Shown piece by piece: positions 1-6,756 of a stretch of 17,903 bases of DNA. The notes beneath the pieces are model-generated. The model was not told the origin of the DNA. It did not search any database and worked only from the letters and a program-made list of their open reading frames with translations. A program made the position numbers and the translations under genes. Source of the DNA: Burkholderiales bacterium UBA4657 (GTDB lineage Bacteria; Pseudomonadota; Gammaproteobacteria; Burkholderiales; Burkholderiaceae_E). Position 1 is the first letter of the stretch, and every line of letters begins with the position of its first letter. Where the stretch lies: contig DHLX01000034.1 in NCBI GenBank assembly GCA_002405475.1, positions 1 through 17,903 on the forward strand, in the 5' to 3' direction.

Positions 1-1361
1 CCGACCCGCAACTGGCCAACCTGCGCACACCGCCGCACTCGCTCGAGGCTGAACAGTCGGTACTGGGCGGGCTGTTGCTCGACAACCTGGCCTGGGACCG
101 TGTCGCCGATGTAGTGCATGAAGATGATTTTTATCAGGCCAATCACCGCCTGATTTTTGCCCATATCGTCAAACTGATCGACCAGCAACGTCCCGCCGAT
201 GTCGTGACCGTATTTGAATTGCTGCGCATGAGCGGGCGCGCTGACGATGCCGGGGGCTTGTCGTATTTGAATGCCCTGGCGCAAAACACGCCCTCGGCCG
301 CCAATATAAGACGCTACGGCGAAATTGTGCGCGACCGTGCGGTTCTGCGCCGATTGGTCACGGTGTCCGATGAAATTGCCACTACAGCGCTCAACCCGCA
401 AGGCAAGGACACCAAGCAGATTCTGGATGAGGCCGAATCAAAAATTTTTGCGATAGCCGAAGATGGATCGCGTGGTGCCAAAGGCTTTGATGCCCTGCCC
501 AACTTGCTGGCCAAAGTGGTACAGCGTATTGACGAGCTCTATCATCAGGACAACCCGAGTGAAGTCACGGGCGTTGCCAGTGGCTTTGTCGATCTGGATC
601 GCATGACGGCCGGCATGCAGCCGGGCGACCTGATTATTGTGGCGGGTCGTCCCTCGATGGGTAAAACCTCGTTTGCCCTGAACATCGGTGAGCATGTCGC
701 GATTGAGCAGGGCTTGCCGGTAGCCGTATTCTCCATGGAAATGGGCGGTACGCAGTTGGCCATGCGCATGCTCGGCTCGGTTGGCCGTCTGGACCAGCAC
801 CGGGTACGCACCGGGCGTCTGAATGATGACGATTGGACACGGCTCACTGCGGCAGTGCATAAAATGCACGAAGCACCACTGCACATTGATGAAACCCCGG
901 CCTTGAATGCGCTTGAACTGCGTGCCCGAGCGCGGCGTCTGGCACGTAGCTACGGTGGCAAGCTCGGTTTGATCATCGTCGACTATCTGCAATTGATGTC
1001 GTCAGCGTCGCAAGGCGAGAACCGCGCCACCGAAATTTCTGAAATCAGCCGTGGCCTCAAGGCACTGGCGAAGGAACTCAATTGCCCGCTGGTGGCACTG
1101 TCACAGCTCAACCGTACCGTCGAGCAGCGCAACGACAAACGCCCGGTCATGAGCGACTTGCGCGAGTCGGGTGCCATTGAACAAGACGCCGACGTCATTC
1201 TGTTCATTTATCGTGATGAGGTCTATAACAAAGACTCGCAAGACAAAGGCAGTGCAGAAATTATTATTGCCAAGCAGCGTAACGGCCCCATCGGCATGAC
1301 CCGGCTCACCTTCCTGGGTGAATACACCAAGTTTGAAAACTTTGCCGGGCAGCCTTACTAA
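1..1361 (+). CDS. dnaB: Replicative DNA helicase DnaB (5' end outside window)
   Basis: DnaB is the hexameric 5'-3' helicase that unwinds DNA ahead of the replication fork and recruits primase. The reading frame is open from base 3, and 452 residues are visible. They begin inside the N-terminal domain at the PPHSLEAEQSVLGG stretch, so only about ten residues are missing compared with the usual length near 460. An N-terminal primase-interaction domain comes first, then a linker, then the RecA-like ATPase. The Walker A motif GRPSMGKT is at bases 645-668, and the Walker B segment LIIVDYLQLM has its aspartate codon at 981. The DnaB signatures SQLNR and AKQRNGP follow. No intein interrupts it. The TAA stop is at 1359-1361, 28 bases before prfC on the same strand. 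Identity is certain from the motifs; the true start is not visible. Confidence 0.97.
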   Translation, partial: DPQLANLRTPPHSLEAEQSVLGGLLLDNLAWDRVADVVHEDDFYQANHRLIFAHIVKLIDQQRPADVVTVFELLRMSGRADDAGGLSYLNALAQNTPSAANIRRYGEIVRDRAVLRRLVTVSDEIATTALNPQGKDTKQILDEAESKIFAIAEDGSRGAKGFDALPNLLAKVVQRIDELYHQDNPSEVTGVASGFVDLDRMTAGMQPGDLIIVAGRPSMGKTSFALNIGEHVAIEQGLPVAVFSMEMGGTQLAMRMLGSVGRLDQHRVRTGRLNDDDWTRLTAAVHKMHEAPLHIDETPALNALELRARARRLARSYGGKLGLIIVDYLQLMSSASQGENRATEISEISRGLKALAKELNCPLVALSQLNRTVEQRNDKRPVMSDLRESGAIEQDADVILFIYRDEVYNKDSQDKGSAEIIIAKQRNGPIGMTRLTFLGEYTKFENFAGQPY

Positions 1362-1389
1362 AGCGCTACACACTTTTTCTGGAATTTTC

Positions 1390-2991
1390 ATGTCAGTAGA
1401 TCACGTTCGTCGGCGTCGTACCTTCGCCATTATTTCGCACCCTGACGCCGGCAAGACCACGCTGACCGAAAAACTGTTGCTGTTTTCTGGCGCCATTCAC
1501 ATAGCTGGCAGCGTCAAGGCGCGTAAAGCCTCGCGCCATGCCACGTCGGACTGGATGGAAATAGAAAAGCAGCGCGGCATTTCCGTGGCCAGCTCGGTCA
1601 TGCAAATGGAATACCGCGATTGCATCTTGAACCTGCTCGACACCCCCGGTCACCAGGACTTTTCCGAAGATACTTACCGCGTTTTGACCGCGGTCGATGC
1701 AGCGCTGATGGTGATAGATGCTGCCAACGGGGTTGAAGCGCAAACCCTGCGTTTGCTGGAAGTGTGTCGTGCCCGTGGCACCCCGATTATTACCTTCGTC
1801 AATAAAATGGATCGCGAAGTACGCGAACCGCTAGACCTGCTCGACGAAATTGAACGCGCCCTGGGCATGACCGCCGTACCGTTTACCTGGCCGGTAGGCA
1901 TGGGCAAACGCTTTGGCGGAGTGTTTGATATTCGTCGTAACAGCATGCGCGTCTTCAAGCCCGGCGCTGACCGCATTGACGCAGCGTTTGAATGGATACA
2001 AGGGCTGGACAACCCCGAAAGCCTACAACGCTTCGGCAGTGAATTTGAAAAAGCACGGGACGAAATACAATTGCTGCAAGATGCTGCCGCCGACTTCGAC
2101 CGTGAAGCCTACCTGGGGGCACAACAAACCCCGGTATTCTTTGGCTCAGCCATTAACAACTTTGGCGTACAGGAAGTGCTCGACGCTATTGTTGACCTGG
2201 CTCCCTCACCCTTGCCACGTCAGGCCATGGAACGCACTGTCGAACCGGTCGAGAAAAAATTTGCCGGGGTGGTCTTCAAAATACAGGCCAATATGGACCC
2301 GGCGCACCGCGACCGCATCGCCTTCGTGCGGGTGTGTGCCGGGCGCTTTGAGCGTGGTCAGTCTATTAAAGTGGTGCGCTCGGGCAAGGTGCTGAAACCG
2401 AGTACCGTGGTGGCATTTATGAGCCAACGGCGCGAATTGCTCGACGAAGCCTATGCCGGAGACATTATTGGCCTGCCCAATCACGGCACCTTGCAACTGG
2501 GTGACACCCTGACCGAGGGCGAGTCTTTGCAATTTACCGGCCTGCCATTTTTTGCACCGGAAATTTTTCAGGCCGTCGAAGTGGCCGACCCCTTGCGCTC
2601 GAAACAGCTCAAGCATGGCTTGGCACAACTGGGCGAAGAGGGTGCAATACAGGTGTTTCGCCCGCATGCTGGCAGCCAGTTGTTATTGGGTGCGGTCGGA
2701 CAACTACAGTTTGAAGTGGTGGCACATCGCCTACAGCATGAGTACGGCGTGGCAGCGCGCCTGATGCCGTCGAAATTCAGTCTGGCACGCTGGATTACCA
2801 GTAGCGATGAACGTGAGCTAAAAAAATTTATTGAGTTTTATGCGCACCGTATTGCCTACGATGCGGTGGAAGCGCCGACTTACCTGGTGGCCAATAATTC
2901 AGAGCTGCGTGTCGCGCAAGAGCAATGGCCGTCGATACAATTTCATGCCATGCGCGAACATGCCGGTCTGGTGTTTCAGCAAAACCTATAA
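1390..2991 (+). CDS. prfC: Peptide chain release factor 3 (RF3 GTPase)
   Basis: RF3 is a cytoplasmic translational GTPase that removes RF1 or RF2 from the ribosome after termination. The protein is 533 residues, close to E. coli RF3 (529). The G domain shows G1 SHPDAGKTT (residues 16-24), the QRGIS switch (61-65), G3 DTPGHQD (84-90) and G4 NKMD (138-141). EF-Tu-like domain 2 and the RF3-specific C-terminal domain follow. The frame is open upstream to 1318, but those 24 residues overlap dnaB and have no homology to the family. The ATG at 1390 gives the expected N-terminus (MSVDHVRRRRTFAIISHPDAG) and has a short GGA at 1381-1383, six bases ahead. The gene may be read through from dnaB, as no terminator lies in the 28-base gap. 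It converges with the PIN-PhoH gene, overlapping it by six bases. Confidence 0.97.
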   Translation: MSVDHVRRRRTFAIISHPDAGKTTLTEKLLLFSGAIHIAGSVKARKASRHATSDWMEIEKQRGISVASSVMQMEYRDCILNLLDTPGHQDFSEDTYRVLTAVDAALMVIDAANGVEAQTLRLLEVCRARGTPIITFVNKMDREVREPLDLLDEIERALGMTAVPFTWPVGMGKRFGGVFDIRRNSMRVFKPGADRIDAAFEWIQGLDNPESLQRFGSEFEKARDEIQLLQDAAADFDREAYLGAQQTPVFFGSAINNFGVQEVLDAIVDLAPSPLPRQAMERTVEPVEKKFAGVVFKIQANMDPAHRDRIAFVRVCAGRFERGQSIKVVRSGKVLKPSTVVAFMSQRRELLDEAYAGDIIGLPNHGTLQLGDTLTEGESLQFTGLPFFAPEIFQAVEVADPLRSKQLKHGLAQLGEEGAIQVFRPHAGSQLLLGAVGQLQFEVVAHRLQHEYGVAARLMPSKFSLARWITSSDERELKKFIEFYAHRIAYDAVEAPTYLVANNSELRVAQEQWPSIQFHAMREHAGLVFQQNL

Positions 2992-4659
2992 AGCCTCGGC
3001 GGCAAAGTCGGCCAGACGCGAACGCTCGCCACGCGCCAGGGTAATATGACCGGCGTGTGGCCAGCCTTTGAACCGGTCCACCACGTAGGTCAGGCCACTT
3101 GAACCTTCGCTCAGGTAGGGCGTATCAATCTGCGCAATATTGCCCAGACAGACCACCTTGGTACCTGGGCCAGCACGGGTAATCAGGGTTTTCATTTGCT
3201 TCGGTGTCAGGTTTTGCGCTTCGTCAATAATCAGAAATTTATTGACGAAAGTACGGCCACGCATGAAGTTCATGCTCTTGATCTTGATTTTGCTGCGAAT
3301 CAGATCGGCACCAGCCTGGCGTCCCCAGTCGGCACCCGCATGGCCATTGTTGCCAGTCAGACTGGTACCCGCAGCGCCGCCCATCAGTACTTCGAGGTTA
3401 TCGTCAAAGGCCCCCATCCATGGTGCCATTTTTTCTTCTTCGGTACCGGGCAGAAAGCCAATATCTTCACCCACCGGCACGGTAGCGCGGGTCACAATAA
3501 TTTCGGTATAGCGCCGCGTGTCAAGCGCCTGCGACAAACCGGCTGCCAGTGCCAGCAAGGTTTTTCCGGTACCGGCCTGACCCAGCAGGCTGACAAAGTC
3601 GCACTCCGGGTTCATCAACAGGTTCAGGGCAAAGTTTTGTTCGCGGTTGCGCGCGGTAATACCCCAGACCGCATTTTTGTTATGGGTATAGTCGCGCAAG
3701 GTTTGCAGCACGGCGGTCTTGCCATTCAGTTCGCGCACCTGGGCATACAGCGAAGCCTCGCCGTCTTTGCCTTCAAAATAGACAAACTGGTTAATGAGCA
3801 GATAGGGCACTACCGGGCCGGTAATGCGGTAAAAGGTACTACCCTGCTGTTGCCAGCTTTCTACCCCTTTACCGTGCTTGCTCCAGAAGTCAGGTGGCAA
3901 AGCCAGCCAGCCGGCATAGAGCAGGTCGGTGTCTTCCAGCACATGGTCATTGAAGTAATCTTCGGCGGGCAAACCCAGGGCACGCGCCTTGATGCGCATA
4001 TTGATGTCTTTCGACACCAGCACAATGCGCCGGTCAGAACGTGACTCTTGCAGCGCGCGCACGACACTCAGAATCTGGTTATCGGCCTTGCCCGTTGGCA
4101 GACCCGAGGGCAGCAGATTCGGCAACACCTGAGTCTGAAAATACAGGCGACCGGTGGCGTCCTTGTTACCCAGGCTCGACAGCGACAAACCCTCTTCGAT
4201 GACATGATGCTGACCAGCACTTTCGAGCAGTGCATCCATGGTACGACTGACCTGGCGCGCATTGCGCGAGACTTCGCTCATGCCTTTTTTGTGGTTGTCC
4301 AGTTCCTCCAGGGTCATGATGGGCAGGTAAACATCATGCTCTTCGAAACGGAACAAGGAGCTGGGGTCATGCATCAACACATTGGTGTCGAGCACGAATA
4401 ATTTTTTTACGCCATCGTCCTCACGCTTGCGCCGCGTAGTCTTGCTGGCCGGAACCGACGCCGGCACGGGTACTGTTTTGGTAGCGCGGGCGGGTGGGGG
4501 GGCGGCCGGTGCCGGGGCTTTGCCACGCGCCTGTGCCGGTTCAGGTGGCGCGGCAATGACTTGCAGCTTGGCTTTTGCAACAGGGGCAGAAGGTTTGAGG
4601 GGCGAGTCAGTAATACTGAGCAGGGTGGCCGGTTTGTTTGGTGCTTTGGGTAGTGGCAT
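2986..4659 (-). CDS. PIN domain-PhoH family ATPase fusion (PhoH2-like)
   Basis: The protein is 557 residues with three parts. Residues 1 to about 85 form a low-complexity Pro/Ala/Lys-rich tail. A PIN nuclease-like domain follows, with FVLDTNVLMHD at 88-98 and acidic residues D91, E118/E119, D193 and D218 in the order expected for a metal site. A PhoH P-loop ATPase comes last, with Walker A GQAGTGKT at 360-367 and Walker B LIIDEAQ at 476-482. PIN-PhoH proteins related to PhoH2 have been described as RNA-unwinding and RNA-cleaving enzymes; that activity is a family property, not shown here. The ATG at 4659 lies nine bases after the peroxiredoxin stop, with GGGGTAAG just upstream, so the two genes are probably co-transcribed. 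The tail overlaps the end of prfC. The start could lie further in, because the proline-rich tail is not conserved in the family. Confidence 0.93.
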   Translation of the reverse strand: MPLPKAPNKPATLLSITDSPLKPSAPVAKAKLQVIAAPPEPAQARGKAPAPAAPPPARATKTVPVPASVPASKTTRRKREDDGVKKLFVLDTNVLMHDPSSLFRFEEHDVYLPIMTLEELDNHKKGMSEVSRNARQVSRTMDALLESAGQHHVIEEGLSLSSLGNKDATGRLYFQTQVLPNLLPSGLPTGKADNQILSVVRALQESRSDRRIVLVSKDINMRIKARALGLPAEDYFNDHVLEDTDLLYAGWLALPPDFWSKHGKGVESWQQQGSTFYRITGPVVPYLLINQFVYFEGKDGEASLYAQVRELNGKTAVLQTLRDYTHNKNAVWGITARNREQNFALNLLMNPECDFVSLLGQAGTGKTLLALAAGLSQALDTRRYTEIIVTRATVPVGEDIGFLPGTEEEKMAPWMGAFDDNLEVLMGGAAGTSLTGNNGHAGADWGRQAGADLIRSKIKIKSMNFMRGRTFVNKFLIIDEAQNLTPKQMKTLITRAGPGTKVVCLGNIAQIDTPYLSEGSSGLTYVVDRFKGWPHAGHITLARGERSRLADFAAEAL

Positions 4660-4668
4660 GGTCAGAAC

Positions 4669-5148
4669 TTACCCCAGGCTTTTGACGAAAGCAAGTACTT
4701 CATCCACGTGGCCGGGCACTTTCACCCCCCGCCACTCGGCGCGCACCATACCGTTTCGGTCAATGACAAAGGTCGAGCGTTCAACACCACGCACCTGCTT
4801 GCCATACATATTTTTCAGCTTCATGACATCAAACATCGTGCACACGGTTTCCTCGGGGTCAGACAATAACTCGAACGGAAACTGCAGCTTGGCCTTGAAA
4901 TTTTCATGCGACTTGAGAGTATCGCGGCTAACTCCCACAATATCGCAGTGAGCGGCCTGAAAAGCAGAATACTGGTTACGAAAATCGCTGCCCTCGGTAG
5001 TACAGCCTGGGGTGTCATCCTTGGGGTAGAAATACAACACCAGATGCCGACCGGCATAGGCCGACAACTGAAAAGTTTTGCCACTGGTCAAGGGTGCCGA
5101 AAAATCGGGTACTTGACGACCTACCAGCGATACCGAAGCGTTAGCCAT
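4669..5148 (-). CDS. bcp: Thiol peroxidase of the PrxQ/BCP family
   Basis: This is a peroxiredoxin that reduces hydrogen peroxide and organic hydroperoxides using an active-site cysteine, in the cytoplasm. The protein is 159 residues in a thioredoxin fold. The peroxidatic motif is YPKDDTPGCTTEG with C49, and the conserved arginine is in ERSTFVID (R123). The position five residues after C49, where E. coli Bcp has its resolving cysteine, is serine. The other cysteines are C68 and C103, so this is either a one-cysteine type or uses a distant partner. The frame extends upstream to 5175, but the ATG at 5148 is preferred: GGGAG lies eight bases ahead (complement of 5157-5161) and the protein then starts at the usual place. 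It sits between the DUF498 gene (33-base gap) and the PhoH gene (nine-base gap). Confidence 0.95.
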   Translation of the reverse strand: MANASVSLVGRQVPDFSAPLTSGKTFQLSAYAGRHLVLYFYPKDDTPGCTTEGSDFRNQYSAFQAAHCDIVGVSRDTLKSHENFKAKLQFPFELLSDPEETVCTMFDVMKLKNMYGKQVRGVERSTFVIDRNGMVRAEWRGVKVPGHVDEVLAFVKSLG

Positions 5149-5181
5149 AAGAAAAGCTCCCGAATAAGAAGGCATAAAAAT

Positions 5182-5550
5182 TCATAAAATGAGGGCAGCC
5201 GCCACTTTCCGGCCTTCAGCCACCAGAATATTGTAAGTCCTGCACGCGGCGGGCGTGTCCATGGTTTCCAGACCCATGCCGGCCTGAGCTAGTGCCGCCA
5301 TTAGCCGTGGGTGGGGAAACTGCTGGCGCGCCCCTGACCCCAGCAAGACAATTTCCGGACGGTAGTGCTGCAAAGGCAGGAAATGGTCGGCAGACAACAG
5401 CTCAAAGCCGGACACTTCCCAGGCCTGGACGGCACCTTCGGGCAGAATCAGAATAGGTGTCGTGTGCCGTGCCTGGTTGACTTCAACAAAGCCCAAGCCG
5501 TAGCCCGTGACGGTATTGAGCCCGGCAAAAGATTCGCTGTGCAACTTCAT
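5182..5550 (-). CDS. Mth938-like (DUF498) domain protein
   Basis: This is a small protein of 122 residues in the Mth938/DUF498 family, known mainly from structural work and with no settled biochemical role in bacteria. The hallmarks are GSGARQQFP at residues 71-79 and the C-terminal block ETMDTPAACRTYNILVAEGR at about 95-114, followed by a hydrophobic end. The frame is open back to 5646, but the segment before MKLHSESF has no family resemblance, and the ATG at 5550 gives the usual length. No clear Shine-Dalgarno sequence precedes it (upstream bases read AAACTTCCTACT), so translation may start inefficiently or on a leader too short to show. It is the first gene of the minus-strand group with bcp and PIN-PhoH. 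The promoter presumably lies in the AT-rich stretch 5655-5695, but no good -35/-10 pair could be assigned. Confidence 0.88.
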   Translation of the reverse strand: MKLHSESFAGLNTVTGYGLGFVEVNQARHTTPILILPEGAVQAWEVSGFELLSADHFLPLQHYRPEIVLLGSGARQQFPHPRLMAALAQAGMGLETMDTPAACRTYNILVAEGRKVAAALIL

Positions 5551-5678
5551 AGTAGGAAGTTTAACGTATTCGCTAGTGAGCCTAGGGACTAAGGTTCGGT
5601 TTTGGGGCAGTTGTGTAGTGAGCTTTGTGCCCTTTGTGATGAACAATCGCTGCAGAATGTTATTAATTCTATAAAAAA

Positions 5679-5870
5679 TTATTTACACATACTTCTGGAC
5701 CATGAGATGGTGCGAACATCAGCAGACCAGCATACAGCTGGCCTCGCCGGCCAGCTTGGCAGTATGTCAACACCTCCAGTTCGACTCCAGTCTAAACGAG
5801 CATGTGTTTCCATGTGCTTGTGATTGTTGGAATTTTTAGTCTTGGGACTATAATAGTCGCTGGTGGTCAT
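5679..5870 (-). CDS. Possible small protein translated after the lipoprotein (doubtful)
   Basis: This is a 63-codon frame whose ATG at 5868-5870 is preceded, at a spacing of five bases, by a perfect GGAGG (complement of 5876-5880). That site lies directly after the TAA stop of the lipoprotein gene (5883-5885), an arrangement suited to translational coupling. The predicted protein starts MTTSDYYSPKTKNSNNH and is rich in Ser, Arg and Trp. It has no transmembrane segment, signal peptide or motif that I recognise. The C-terminal two thirds read like translated non-coding DNA and overlap the hairpin at 5731-5766. It could be a real short protein, the remnant of a longer gene, or chance. The only strong evidence is the ribosome binding site. 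Confidence 0.25.
   Translation of the reverse strand: MTTSDYYSPKTKNSNNHKHMETHARLDWSRTGGVDILPSWPARPAVCWSADVRTISWSRSMCK
5731..5766. repeat. Imperfect inverted repeat / hairpin
   Basis: AGCTGGCC (5736-5743) and GGCCAGCT (5749-5756) pair perfectly around the five-base loop TCGCC. CATAC (5731-5735) and GTATG (5762-5766) extend the stem after a five-base bulge, TGGCA, on one side. No T-run follows on either strand, so it is not a standard intrinsic terminator. It could be a REP-like element, an RNA stem in the messenger downstream of the lipoprotein gene, or a recombination relic. Confidence 0.55.
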
Positions 5871-5882
5871 GGCATCCTCCGT

Positions 5883-6524
5883 TTAGAGAGTGGACTTAGG
5901 TGCCCGCTGCAGTAGCAGATCAGCAAACTTGCGTGCCGCGATCTCGGTCTGTAACACGGCGTGGCCGATACCGCTGAACGCAGAGCCCACGTTGTTCACG
6001 CCGGCCTCGCCTTTGAAGGACAGCGCTGCGACACGTGACGTACCTTCCAGAGCTTCGACATCTAGCGAGATGCCCCCGCGCGAAAGTGGTGCTAGGAGCA
6101 GCAGAGTCGTGACTGCATTGAGACCGGGATTCGCAAGTTCCACGGAGGTGACTGTACCACGCACCTGTATTACCCCCGCAGCAGGCATGTCAGCCTGGCG
6201 TAGTCCTGCTTCCTGTAGTTCCTTCACCAGAGTCTGTGTAAAGGCTTTGCGCAGTGCTGTCCGCTGTTCATCGTCGAGCTTGTTTGAAGTGTCGATCTGC
6301 AGGGCGTCCGCTGGTAGATGAAAAGCCGACAAGCGCACTTCTGGCGCCCGCCAAGCACGGGTGCCGTCAGGCTGGGTGGACAACTGCTCGGCGTTCGTGA
6401 GGCTGGTTTTTGAAGGAGTACTTACATTGGCACAGCCAGGCAGCGCCATGCTACCGAACAGAATCAGAATTGACGTGAGCACCCGAACATTCGCTCGGAA
6501 AGAGGTTAAGGGAAGGGCTAACAT
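5883..6524 (-). CDS. Putative lipoprotein, DUF3313-like
   Basis: The protein is 213 residues with a lipoprotein signal. An Arg-containing N-terminus is followed by a hydrophobic stretch (VLTSILILFGSMALPGC) ending in a lipobox-like LPGC with C31 as the lipidated residue, so it is probably exported and anchored to a membrane. The mature part resembles the DUF3313 lipoprotein family in its central segment (DDEQRTALRKAFTQTLVKEL, then GVIQVRGTVTSVELANPGLN) and its C-terminal helix; the function of that family is unknown. The ATG at 6524 is chosen over the ATG at 6575 because a strong AAGGAG (complement of 6530-6535) precedes it by five bases. Codon use departs from neighbours: six CTA leucines, and isoleucine mostly ATC whereas the flanking genes prefer ATT. 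That fits acquisition by transfer. Family assignment is from memory of the pattern and is moderate. Confidence 0.8.
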   Translation of the reverse strand: MLALPLTSFRANVRVLTSILILFGSMALPGCANVSTPSKTSLTNAEQLSTQPDGTRAWRAPEVRLSAFHLPADALQIDTSNKLDDEQRTALRKAFTQTLVKELQEAGLRQADMPAAGVIQVRGTVTSVELANPGLNAVTTLLLLAPLSRGGISLDVEALEGTSRVAALSFKGEAGVNNVGSAFSGIGHAVLQTEIAARKFADLLLQRAPKSTL

Positions 6525-6573
6525 GGAAACTCCTTTTAGGTAGAGGTCTGCGACTTGCTGACCAAGCTGAGAC

Positions 6574-6601
6574 AATATATTTTTTTTTCGTATTCAGTTA
6601 A
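6574..6601 (-). promoter_or_regulatory. Candidate sigma-70 promoter of the lipoprotein gene
   Basis: Read on the minus strand, TTAACT (6596-6601) as -35 is followed after 16 bases by TATATT (6574-6579) as -10, matching consensus at four and five of six positions. The spacer includes an A-tract. A start near 6567 would leave a leader of about 40 bases that ends in the strong AAGGAG site. Other pairs are possible in this AT-rich stretch. Confidence 0.35.
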
Positions 6602-6608
6602 TAGCCAT

Positions 6609-6639
6609 ATTTCAAATCCTGAATTTCAAATTTGAAATT
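6609..6639. repeat. 18-bp perfect palindrome with a direct repeat; operator candidate
   Basis: AATTTCAAA and TTTGAAATT form a perfect 18-bp palindrome at 6622-6639. The nonamer ATTTCAAAT occurs twice in direct orientation, at 6609-6617 and 6623-6631, 14 bases apart start to start, and in inverted form at 6630-6638. The cluster ends about 20 bases upstream of the candidate lipoprotein -35 box, a usual place for an activator site. AT-rich DNA makes chance symmetry more likely, so the regulatory role is inference. Confidence 0.4.
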
Positions 6640-6723
6640 TCCTGTATGGATACGCGACTTCTGTAAAAGTAAAAATCCAAAGAAATTGGCTTAGGCATCG
6701 TGTCTTGCCGTCAGAAGCAGATC

Positions 6724-6756
6724 CACACAATTTTGGATTACACGGGGTATTGTGTG
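6724..6756 (+). repeat. Spaced inverted repeat in the alaA leader
   Basis: CACACAAT (6724-6731) and ATTGTGTG (6749-6756) are perfect complements separated by 17 bases, about 120 bases before the alaA start. It could be a protein-binding site with two half-sites, or a stem in the leader RNA. No T-run or leader peptide with repeated Ala or Thr codons accompanies it, so classical attenuation is not supported. Confidence 0.4.

Larger units (their letters stand above)
5551..5882. other. 332-base region without an established gene
   Basis: This lies between the DUF498 start and the lipoprotein stop. It holds an AT-rich patch at about 5655-5695 that could contain the DUF498 promoter, an imperfect GC-rich hairpin at 5731-5766, and a 63-codon minus-strand frame at 5679-5870. 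A plus-strand frame of 73 codons (5602-5823) covers the same bases but has no Shine-Dalgarno sequence. I recognise no RNA gene here. The stretch GTTCGACTCC near 5780 resembles a tRNA T-arm, but its flanks do not pair. Confidence 0.6.

Noticed and set aside
438..992. 184-codon minus-strand frame opposite dnaB
   Set aside because: A shadow of dnaB; the translation is His/Arg-rich and without motifs.
3196..4044. 282-codon plus-strand frame antisense to PIN-PhoH
   Set aside because: It is a codon-bias mirror of the real gene, with no ribosome site and no recognisable domain; the minus-strand protein has full motifs.
5770..5800. tRNA-like T-arm (GTTCGACTCC)
   Set aside because: The flanking five-base segments do not pair and no acceptor or anticodon arms can be drawn.
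5720..5800. Integron attC site suggested by the bulged hairpin
   Set aside because: No RYYYAAC/GTTRRRY core pair is present at the stem ends and no integrase is in the window.
5602..5823. 73-codon plus-strand frame in the gap left of the lipoprotein gene
   Set aside because: No Shine-Dalgarno sequence, unlikely composition, overlaps the hairpin and the better-supported minus-strand frame.
6571..6590. T-run after a short stem as an intrinsic terminator on the plus strand
   Set aside because: No plus-strand gene ends here and the preceding stem is too weak; the A/T tract fits better as part of the lipoprotein promoter.
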